A stretch of DNA of 5,950 nt, taken from the NCBI GenBank assembly GCA_021789755.1, contig JAJYJD010000226.1:1-5950 (forward strand). The letters run 5' to 3'. Each line of letters starts with the position of its first letter. Positions within the stretch are counted from its first letter, which is position 1. Positions 1-5,649 of the stretch are shown piece after piece. Under the pieces are notes generated by a model. The model was not told where the DNA came from and did no database searches. It saw nothing but the letters and a program-made list of their open reading frames with translations. The stretch comes from Bacteroidota bacterium (GTDB taxonomy: Bacteria > Bacteroidota > Ignavibacteria > Kryptoniales > JAKASW01). The position numbers and the translations under genes were made by a program.

Positions 1-17
1 CGCTGGAAATATTCAAT

Positions 18-23
18 AAGGAG
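18..23 (+). promoter_or_regulatory. Ribosome binding site of the GH127 gene
   Basis: AAGGAG lies seven bases before ATG31. It decides the start, because the same frame has no stop between the window edge and this ATG. It is the strongest Shine-Dalgarno match in the window. Confidence 0.75.
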
Positions 24-30
24 TCCGCTT

Positions 31-2076
31 ATGAAATACCGGAACTACCTGGTCACGCTGTCCACACTCATCTCCCTTTCTGTCCATCTCCTCATGGCGG
101 GACAAAAGCCGTCGAGCGGCGACGAAGTGAGGGTGAAGGTACTGAAAGTGCCGTCTGTCTCGTCCTCCAATACATTCTACAAAGGAAACAGGCAACCTCT
201 TATCCCAAGCCCGCTTTATAAACTCCCGATAGGCGCGATCCAACCGGAAGGCTGGTTGAAGACTCAGCTTGATTGCATGGCGGACGGGTTCACCGGACAT
301 CTCGACGAAATTAGCAAATGGTGCAACATAAAGGTGAGCGCGTGGGCGAACAGCGAGGGAGAGGGAGACTACGGCTGGGAAGAACTCCCTTACTGGCTGC
401 GTGGGTACACGGACCTCGGTTATATTTTGCACAACAAGAGAATAATCGACGAGTCAAAAAGGTGGATCGACTCGACGCTCGCGAGCCAGGATTCGAGCGG
501 ATGGTTCGGACCGAGAGTCAACTTGACCAATCACGACATCTGGCCGAACATGCTGATGCTTTTCGTGATGAGAAGTTATTACGAGGCGACGGGCGATAAG
601 CGCGTCATCCCGTTCATGCTGCGTTATTTCAGATGGATGAGCCGTCAGCCTCTCGCGAACATACTTCCGGGGAGCTGGCAGAAGTGGCGCGGCGGCGACA
701 ACCTGGAACACATCATCTGGCTATATAATGAAACCGGCGAGAAGTGGCTTCTTGATGTCGCAAGAGTTAACCACGAGAGGACCGCCGATTGGGAGGGAGG
801 GATCCCGACATGGCACGGCGTGAATCTCGCCGAAGGATTCAGGGAGCCGGCAGAGTATTACCAGATAACGAATGATCGTCGTTACCTCCGGTCTACTATC
901 GACGATTACGATTCGGTGATCGATATATACGGCCAGGTACCGGGAGGTCTCTACGGCGCCGACGAAGATTGTCGCGTAGGTTACACCGGCGCGAGGCAGG
1001 CTACGGAAACATGCACGATGGTCGAGATGATGCACAGCACGGAAATGCTGACACGTATCACGGGAAAGCCGATCTGGGCTGACCGCTGCGAGACTGTCGC
1101 TTTCAATTCTCTTCCCGCTTCTATGACTCCCGACCTTAAGGGGCTCCATTACTTCACCGCCCCGAACCAGGTGCAGCTCGACACGGCCAACAAGGCGCCG
1201 ATGATCGAGAACGATGGAGACATGTTCTCGTACGACCCGTGGGATTACAGATGCTGCCAGCACAACGTCGCGTTCGGCTGGCCCTATTTCGCGGAGAACC
1301 TCTGGATGGCAACAGCGAACAATGGCGTCGCGGCGGTCCTCTACGCACCGAGCAGTGTCGAATTGAAGGTCGGAGAGGGAACACAGGTGCGAATAGCCGA
1401 GTCGACAGATTATCCTTTCAGAGGAGCGATTGAATTCAAAATTTCTGCGCCTTCTCCCGCAAGATTCCCGCTGATGCTTCGAATTCCCGGCTGGTGCAAG
1501 CACGCGGATGTGAAAATAAACGGCAATTCGGTTGAAGCCGCGGCGGGTCCCGACACATGGGTCTCACTCGAAAGGGAATGGAAAAACGGCGACGTCGTTA
1601 CACTTACCCTTCCGATGCAAATATCTGTGAAGGTCTGGACGAAAGATATGAACTCCGTATCCGTTATGCGCGGTCCGCTGGCGTACTCGCTGAAGATTGG
1701 AGAGAAATGGGTGAAGTACGGCGGGACCGAGAAGTGGCCGGCTTACGAGGTGTTTCCCACTACGAAATGGAATTACGGACTTGTTGTCGATGTCAAGGAT
1801 CCATCACGGTCATTCCAAGTCGTCGAGAAACCAGGTCCTCTGGCGAAACAGCCGTTTGACCTGGACACCGCACCGATTGAGTTGACGGCCGATGGAAGAC
1901 TCATACCTCAGTGGAAACTGGAGAGCAACGGTATGGTCGGGTCGCTGCAGGAGAGTCCGGTGAAATCGGATGAGCCTGTCGAGAAGGTTACCCTCGTGCC
2001 GATGGGATGCGCGAGGCTGAGGATCTCTGCGTTCCCGGTCATCGGAGATGGTGCGGGTGTCAATTCATGGAGATGA
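31..2076 (+). CDS. Secreted GH127/DUF1680-family glycoside hydrolase, probable beta-L-arabinofuranosidase
   Basis: Predicted 681-residue exported enzyme that removes beta-L-arabinofuranosyl (or related) units from plant glycans. Residues 1-23 look like a signal peptide: basic MKYR start, hydrophobic core, likely cleavage after Ala23. The (alpha/alpha)6 barrel (about 60-425) carries the family pattern: WEELPYWLRGY at 116-126, HDIW at 168-171, EH at 226-227, HGVN at 262-265, GADEDC at 309-314, ETC at 326-328 and CCQHN at 408-412. In characterised GH127 enzymes a Glu and three Cys bind zinc and one Cys is the nucleophile. By that pattern E326, C328 and C409 would be ligands, C408 the nucleophile and E312 the likely acid/base. 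Beta-sandwich domains follow, with LRIPGWC at 483-489, RGPLAY at 547-552 and VTLVPMGCARLRI at 653-665. Length is normal for the family. The frame stays open to the window edge, but ATG31 has AAGGAG seven bases upstream and a signal peptide directly after it. The exact substrate is uncertain: GH127 also includes an aceric acid hydrolase, and GH146 is closely related. Confidence 0.9.
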   Translation: MKYRNYLVTLSTLISLSVHLLMAGQKPSSGDEVRVKVLKVPSVSSSNTFYKGNRQPLIPSPLYKLPIGAIQPEGWLKTQLDCMADGFTGHLDEISKWCNIKVSAWANSEGEGDYGWEELPYWLRGYTDLGYILHNKRIIDESKRWIDSTLASQDSSGWFGPRVNLTNHDIWPNMLMLFVMRSYYEATGDKRVIPFMLRYFRWMSRQPLANILPGSWQKWRGGDNLEHIIWLYNETGEKWLLDVARVNHERTADWEGGIPTWHGVNLAEGFREPAEYYQITNDRRYLRSTIDDYDSVIDIYGQVPGGLYGADEDCRVGYTGARQATETCTMVEMMHSTEMLTRITGKPIWADRCETVAFNSLPASMTPDLKGLHYFTAPNQVQLDTANKAPMIENDGDMFSYDPWDYRCCQHNVAFGWPYFAENLWMATANNGVAAVLYAPSSVELKVGEGTQVRIAESTDYPFRGAIEFKISAPSPARFPLMLRIPGWCKHADVKINGNSVEAAAGPDTWVSLEREWKNGDVVTLTLPMQISVKVWTKDMNSVSVMRGPLAYSLKIGEKWVKYGGTEKWPAYEVFPTTKWNYGLVVDVKDPSRSFQVVEKPGPLAKQPFDLDTAPIELTADGRLIPQWKLESNGMVGSLQESPVKSDEPVEKVTLVPMGCARLRISAFPVIGDGAGVNSWR

Positions 2077-2120
2077 GATGGTATGTGGGTCTGCTTCGAC
2101 GGGAGCTCAAATTCTGCTTC

Positions 2121-2156
2121 AAAAGACTTCCGGCAGATTCACAGTATTCGGCCGGA
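2121..2156 (-). terminator. Weak candidate intrinsic terminator of the leftward gene pair
   Basis: Read on the minus strand just after the stop of the 2161-2928 gene, TCCGGC pairs with GCCGGA (six pairs, 16-base loop), followed by AG and then TCTTTT. The position is right for a terminator in the gap between two convergent genes. The long loop and imperfect U-tract make it weak. On the plus strand the same stem is not followed by a T-run, so it would not serve the GH127 gene. Confidence 0.3.
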
Positions 2157-2160
2157 GAAT

Positions 2161-2928
2161 TCAAGGGTGCTCCATCGCATATGGTATGATAATGAGGAAA
2201 ATCACCGCATCGAACACGACTCCAATCATCCCCCCAATCCACCAGCCGTTGTGTGACTTGACGTCGGCTTCGTCTATTCTGAAATCTGTTACGTCCTGGA
2301 AGCTAACGTGACCGATTGTTTGATCGCCGGCGATCGTTATCCATTTCGCCGGCGTCGGAAACGCGTGATCTTCGAGGAGAGCGGAAATCCGTTGGCGGTC
2401 AATCTTGTTTCCATTCATGTTCTCTATCAGTCTGACCGCCACAACGGTCTGCAATGCCGATCCGGTCGGACTTCTTTCCTTGAAAAAGACGAATGGTAAC
2501 GGATCGTCAAGGCCGAAACTCGGCAGAGAAAATTGTGACCTGCTGAAGCCGGTAAACTCACCGGAGTACTCTGTTCCCGAAACATCGAATACTTTTACGC
2601 TGTCCCCGAAGGCGGGCAACTGCATGGTACCGATCAGTCGACGGGCACTGTCGTATGCTTCAACGTAGTGAGGGGGGAATGTACAGTCTGTTCCGACGAA
2701 TCGGCCAACCATTCTCTCATGATCCGCTAGCACGATGACCATCCGGGTACCCGGCGTCACCGTGTCGACGGCCGATGACTTTATCTCCCTGGGAGGACGA
2801 TAATCGACCACCAAACCGGTACCCACCCCCAGCAGGGTGCAACCACTGAACAGCACGGCGTTGCAGGAAAGAGCAAATAAAGCCGCGGCGAACAATACAA
2901 TATTCTTGTTTCTTTCGAAGTGTTCCAT
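2161..2928 (-). CDS. Putative lipoprotein or membrane-anchored protein of unknown function, paralogue of its upstream neighbour
   Basis: I do not recognise this 255-residue protein. Residues 9-29 are hydrophobic and end in LFSGC, with Cys30 a possible lipidation site. Phe at -3 is not the classical lipobox residue, so an uncleaved anchor is also possible. Then come TLLGVGTG, PGT (59-61), GRF (75-77), a YDSAR motif (92-96), several beta-hairpin-like stretches around single Gly residues, and a DV..FR segment (212-217). A second hydrophobic segment at about 228-249 (GWWIGGMIGVVFD, then Ile/Leu-rich) ends near the C-terminus. The gene at 2997-3761 encodes the same arrangement, so the two are tandem duplicates with strongly diverged middles. 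It is the second gene of a leftward pair, 68 bases after its neighbour. On the minus strand, GAAGGA lies only two bases before the ATG and AAAGG eleven bases before it; no other Met occurs before residue 63. That it is real is supported by the paralogue. Function is unknown. Confidence 0.75.
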   Translation of the reverse strand: MEHFERNKNIVLFAAALFALSCNAVLFSGCTLLGVGTGLVVDYRPPREIKSSAVDTVTPGTRMVIVLADHERMVGRFVGTDCTFPPHYVEAYDSARRLIGTMQLPAFGDSVKVFDVSGTEYSGEFTGFSRSQFSLPSFGLDDPLPFVFFKERSPTGSALQTVVAVRLIENMNGNKIDRQRISALLEDHAFPTPAKWITIAGDQTIGHVSFQDVTDFRIDEADVKSHNGWWIGGMIGVVFDAVIFLIIIPYAMEHP

Positions 2929-2975
2929 TTTCCTTCATACCTTTCTCTAGAAAGCCGGTTCTATAAATCTTCACG

Positions 2976-2988
2976 GCAGACGGTCTGC
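2976..2988. repeat. Small perfect inverted repeat between the paralogue genes
   Basis: GCAGAC and GTCTGC flank a single G (6+1+6). In the transcript it would form a small hairpin about ten bases after the stop of the first leftward gene and before the second. No T-run follows, so it is not a convincing terminator. It could act as an mRNA-stability or processing element, or be chance. Confidence 0.35.
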
Positions 2989-2996
2989 GGTCAGTG

Positions 2997-3761
2997 TCAC
3001 TCCCACCGGATCGACGGGCTGAAATTACTGCGGAAGGAGTCGATCATCAGGACGATCAATCCGACGTCGACCACAGCTCCAACGCAAGCCCCCAGAAGCC
3101 ATGCTCCCTGAGGCTTTCTTGCTCGGATACTGCTCACATCACGCGGATCAATTCTGATTTGCGTATTGTCCCTTTCCACGATCATCGCATCTGTTTCGAC
3201 CGGGATTTTGTTCTCTTTGATGAGGCGAAGAATTTCCCGTGGATCGACTCGCGAGCCGCTTGAATCCTCGATGCTTTCAAGGAGCGCGAGTCTGACGAGG
3301 TAGGGATTGTCGTCATCGGCATGGTGCAACATGATGACGGGAGCGCGATCATCGAGAATGTCGAACCCGAGAAGATCTCCGGTTATTTTGTTCCCGACAT
3401 GATCTGTCAATGTCTCTGTCGCATAAAGCGCCGGCATCCGGAAGGTCGTGGATATCTCCAGTCGAGCGGTATCATATTTCATGTGGTACACCGGGGGATC
3501 TACACTTGTCTTCTGACGGAACCGCCCAATCACGACACTCGAATCGTTCATAGTCACGACCAATTCTGTTCCCGGTTCGAGAGCGGTCAATTCCGTGTGG
3601 GAATCTTTTTCCGAGTCGCGGTCGGCTGTCATTCCGATGCCGATCCCGATGAGCGTGAAGCATCCGCCGAAGAAAAATCCGCAGATTGCCGGCATCACGA
3701 GCCATAAAAGTATGATCGGTCTTTTTAAATTTCGATATTTCACGGCGTATTTGCCTTTCAT
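2997..3761 (-). CDS. Putative lipoprotein or membrane-anchored protein of unknown function, first gene of the paralogue pair
   Basis: Unrecognised 254-residue protein related to the product of 2161-2928. A basic N-terminus (KYRNLKR) leads into a hydrophobic stretch (about 15-33) ending FFGGC, with Cys34 at the same place as Cys30 of the paralogue. Shared landmarks in order are TLIGIGIG (36-43), PGT (63-65), GRF (79-81), PPVYHMKYDTAR (89-100), MPA (109-111), a G..I.GDLLGF hairpin (123-133), LLESIEDSSGSRVD (160-173), DVSSIR (208-213) and GAWLLGACVGAVVD (219-232), running into a C-terminal hydrophobic segment to about 241. An exported lipoprotein, or a protein anchored at both ends, is the simplest reading. 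The start is uncertain: ATG at 3759-3761 has no clear ribosome binding site, whereas GTG at 3741-3743 (codon 7) has AAAGG ten bases upstream and gives a typical short signal sequence. The gene runs divergently from xylB and heads the leftward pair. No enzyme motif is visible. Confidence 0.75.
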   Translation of the reverse strand: MKGKYAVKYRNLKRPIILLWLVMPAICGFFFGGCFTLIGIGIGMTADRDSEKDSHTELTALEPGTELVVTMNDSSVVIGRFRQKTSVDPPVYHMKYDTARLEISTTFRMPALYATETLTDHVGNKITGDLLGFDILDDRAPVIMLHHADDDNPYLVRLALLESIEDSSGSRVDPREILRLIKENKIPVETDAMIVERDNTQIRIDPRDVSSIRARKPQGAWLLGACVGAVVDVGLIVLMIDSFRSNFSPSIRWE

Positions 3762-3788
3762 TTGAATCTAATCGTGGGAGCAATGTAT

Positions 3789-3802
3789 TCTCGCGCGCGA
3801 GA
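3789..3802. repeat. 14-bp perfect palindrome upstream of the leftward gene pair
   Basis: TCTCGCGCGCGAGA is fully self-complementary and lies 27 bases upstream of the ATG of the first leftward gene (45 from the alternative GTG). It could be a protein-binding site or a GC-rich element in the 5' leader. A CG-alternating core also arises easily by chance in GC-rich DNA. No regulator is encoded in the window. Confidence 0.45.
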
Positions 3803-3852
3803 TAGGTTGTCATCGAAGAGTGAATAATTCTTCCGAGATTTGTCAGCGTCCG

Positions 3853-3867
3853 AAAGACCGCGTCTTT
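3853..3867. repeat. Inverted repeat, 6+3+6, possible operator
   Basis: AAAGAC and GTCTTT flank CGC and match perfectly. The repeat lies about 91 bases upstream of the leftward ATG and about 283 bases upstream of xylB. Its symmetry and size suit a dimeric regulator site, but no second copy was found in the window. Confidence 0.3.
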
Positions 3868-4017
3868 ATATGAGATATATCGAGGTGTCCTTCGAACCGT
3901 ACGCTATCATCGGGCTTGTTCTTATGAGCCCTCTAAATAGAGCGACCCCTATCTTAGATATGAACCCAGAGGTTTCTTGTTCGTTTGTGGCTGTGATAGA
4001 CTTGCCTTTGAGGTCTC

Positions 4018-4050
4018 ATTCGGTCGGCGGGCATCGAAAATTCGCCGAAT
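4018..4050. repeat. Hairpin-forming inverted repeat upstream of xylB
   Basis: ATTCGG (4018-4023) can pair with CCGAAT (4045-4050). Alternatively TCGGCG (4024-4029) pairs with CGCCGA (4043-4048) around a 13-base loop. The two pairings share the right arm and are mutually exclusive. The element lies about 100 bases before xylB, immediately upstream of the AT-rich stretch. No T-run follows on the plus strand, so it is not a terminator in that direction. Confidence 0.3.
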
Positions 4051-4061
4051 AGAAAAACCGG

Positions 4062-4115
4062 TTCAAATTTTCAAATTTATTGCACAATTCTTGAGTTTTT
4101 TTTCTTAACTTATTG
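4062..4115 (+). promoter_or_regulatory. AT-rich candidate promoter region of xylBA
   Basis: This stretch holds a tandem TTCAAATT octamer (4062-4077), a TTGCAC resembling a -35 box (4080-4085), a run of eight T (4096-4103) and TAACTTAT (4106-4113). The spacing of -35-like and -10-like elements is not ideal, so I do not assign exact boxes. It is the only strongly AT-rich DNA upstream of xylB and lies at a plausible distance from it. Confidence 0.35.
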
Positions 4116-4137
4116 AAAACAGACCGCAAAACTCCAT

Positions 4138-4144
4138 GGGAAGG
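4138..4144 (+). promoter_or_regulatory. Ribosome binding site of xylB
   Basis: GGGAAGG lies six bases before ATG4151. It supports this start, which also places the conserved FGGY-kinase opening GFDVGSSS at residues 5-12. Confidence 0.6.
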
Positions 4145-4150
4145 TTGTGA

Positions 4151-5644
4151 ATGTTTACACTCGGATTTGACGTAGGAAGTTCATCTATCAAAGCGGCGCT
4201 CTATGATACCGAAAGAGGCGTCGCCGTCGCACAAAGCACATATCCGCAAACCGAGATGCCGATGATCGCGGCGAAGGCCGGCTGGGCGGAACAGGATCCC
4301 GAAATGTGGTGGGACGCAGTGAAGAACGCGACGCGCGAAGTCCTCTCGAAATCATCCGTGAGTCCTTCCGACATCAAGGCGATCGGAATCTCATATCAAA
4401 TGCACGGCCTCGTCGTCGTCGACAAGGAACAAAAACCGCTCAGGCCGTCGATAATCTGGTGCGACAGCAGAGCGGTGGCTATCGGAGAAAAAGCGTTCGA
4501 CGCAATCGGCCACAGGAAATGTCTTAGGAGGATGCTGAACTCGCCGGGCAACTTCACAGCTTCAAAGCTGAGATGGGTAAAGGAAAAAGAACCGAAGCTC
4601 TACGCGAAGATCGACAAGTTCATGCTTCCCGGCGACTTCATCGCGATGAAGATGACCGGCGAAACTTGTACCACTATGTCCGGACTATCGGAAGGGATCC
4701 TCTGGGACTTCGTCTCCAACTCGATTTCGGAAACCGTCCTCGGCCAGTACAAGATCGACCGGAGCCTTGTCTCTGAACTCGTCCCGACATTCGGTGACCA
4801 GGGTGAGCTCACGGCGACGGCGGCGTCGGAGCTCGGGCTCAAAGCCGGCACCAAAGTCACATACCGCGCCGGCGACCAGCCGAACAACGCGTTCTCTCTC
4901 AACGTCCTCGAACCCGGACAAGTCGCGTCGACAGCAGGCACATCCGGAGTCGTTTACGGAATAAGCAAGGCCATCAAGTACGATCCGAAAACACGCGTGA
5001 ATACTTTCGCCCACGTGAACCATTCGAAAAAGAAAAACCGTTTCGGAATCCTCCTCTGCATCAACGGGACGGGAATCGCCTACAGCTGGATCAGGAAGCT
5101 TACGGGAAATTCGATTTCGTATTTGGAGTTAAACGGTTTAACGGAAGAAGCGCCGGTCGGATCAAAGGGACTTCGCTTCATCAATTTCGGAAACGGCGCG
5201 GAGAGAATGCTGGTAAACAAGGATCCCGGCGCGTCGCTGGAGCACCTGAACTTCAATATTCACGGGCTCGCCGAGACGGTGCGTGCGATCGTCGAAGGAG
5301 TCGCATTCTCGTTCAAGTACGGCATCGACATCATGGAACAACTCGAGATGAACGCGGCGGAGATCAACGCGGGACATGCAAACATGTTCCTGAGTCCGGT
5401 GTTCACGAAGACGCTGGCCACGCTCTCCGGCGCGACGATCAACATGTACGATACGGATGGCTCAGTGGGCGCCGCAAGGGCGGCGGCAGTCGGTGCGGGA
5501 ATTTATAGGGATGTCAAGGAGGCGTTCACGAATTTAAAGAAGATCGCAACCGTCGAGCCGGACACGAAAAATGCCGGCGCCTATCTTTCCGGATATTCGG
5601 ATTGGTTGAGTTTACTGAACTCAAAACTAAAATCTAGAGGTTGA
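4151..5644 (+). CDS. xylB: Xylulokinase (FGGY carbohydrate kinase family)
   Basis: Cytoplasmic kinase of 497 residues that phosphorylates D-xylulose to D-xylulose 5-phosphate using ATP, feeding the pentose phosphate pathway. The N-terminal FGGY domain (about 3-245) opens with the phosphate-binding GFDVGSSSIKA (5-15). It carries the substrate-binding MHG (84-86), IIWCDSR (101-107) and the catalytic-base motif GDQPNNA with D242, which corresponds to the essential Asp of characterised xylulokinases. The C-terminal domain (about 255-453) has the phosphate-2 motif STAGTSG (260-266), FGNGAER (346-352) and the adenosine-site region AGHANMFLSP (407-416). Length matches the family. MHG and the adjoining xylA make xylulose the likely substrate over ribulose, glycerol or gluconate. 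xylA starts five bases after the stop, so the two should be co-transcribed from the AT-rich region upstream. The kinase gene coming first is an ordinary variant of gene order. Confidence 0.93.
   Translation: MFTLGFDVGSSSIKAALYDTERGVAVAQSTYPQTEMPMIAAKAGWAEQDPEMWWDAVKNATREVLSKSSVSPSDIKAIGISYQMHGLVVVDKEQKPLRPSIIWCDSRAVAIGEKAFDAIGHRKCLRRMLNSPGNFTASKLRWVKEKEPKLYAKIDKFMLPGDFIAMKMTGETCTTMSGLSEGILWDFVSNSISETVLGQYKIDRSLVSELVPTFGDQGELTATAASELGLKAGTKVTYRAGDQPNNAFSLNVLEPGQVASTAGTSGVVYGISKAIKYDPKTRVNTFAHVNHSKKKNRFGILLCINGTGIAYSWIRKLTGNSISYLELNGLTEEAPVGSKGLRFINFGNGAERMLVNKDPGASLEHLNFNIHGLAETVRAIVEGVAFSFKYGIDIMEQLEMNAAEINAGHANMFLSPVFTKTLATLSGATINMYDTDGSVGAARAAAVGAGIYRDVKEAFTNLKKIATVEPDTKNAGAYLSGYSDWLSLLNSKLKSRG
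5636..5640 (+). promoter_or_regulatory. Ribosome binding site of xylA, inside the end of xylB
   Basis: AGAGG lies nine bases before ATG5650, within the last codons of xylB, consistent with translational coupling of the two genes. Confidence 0.5.
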
Positions 5645-5649
5645 TTGAA

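Larger units (their letters stand above)
3762..4150. other. Divergent intergenic region, 389 bases, no convincing gene
   Basis: This region separates the leftward paralogue pair from rightward xylB and should hold promoters for both. The left two thirds are of mixed composition and contain several short inverted repeats (3789-3802, 3853-3867, 3912-3931, 3950-3960, 4018-4050). The part from about 4060 is AT-rich, with a tandem octamer and a run of eight T. The one open frame of any size (TTG start at 3840, 70 codons) has no ribosome binding site or recognisable protein character. I see no tRNA and no known riboswitch pattern. Confidence 0.6.

Noticed and set aside
1..19. Possible tail of an upstream gene ending at TAA 17-19 (frame gct gga aat att caa taa)
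   Set aside because: Only five codons are visible and any frame could end so. The stop just before the ribosome binding site is suggestive of an operon but cannot be supported.
13..432. Minus-strand open frame opposite the GH127 N-terminus
   Set aside because: Antisense shadow of the signal peptide and early barrel region, with no domain character.
721..1503. Long minus-strand open frame (260 codons) inside the GH127 gene
   Set aside because: It lies fully antisense to a gene with clear family motifs. Its translation is rich in Arg, His and Cys with no recognisable domain, and it is best explained by codon bias of the real gene.
2717..2974. 85-codon minus-strand frame overlapping the start of the second paralogue, with an internal ATG at 2938-2936 shortly after AGAAAGG
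   Set aside because: The ATG has tempting ribosome-binding-site placement, but the frame overlaps a gene supported by its paralogue and the translation looks random. The AAAGG more likely serves the ATG at 2928.
3853..3870. AAAGAC-CGC-GTCTTTATA considered as an intrinsic terminator
   Set aside because: The stem has few GC pairs, the T residues are part of the stem, and no gene ends nearby on either strand.
3840..4052. 70-codon TTG-started frame in the divergent intergenic region
   Set aside because: Rare start codon, no ribosome binding site, no recognisable sequence character, and it spans several inverted repeats.
4685..5023. Minus-strand frames opposite xylB (also 4600-4941)
   Set aside because: Antisense to a well-conserved kinase, with no domain recognised.
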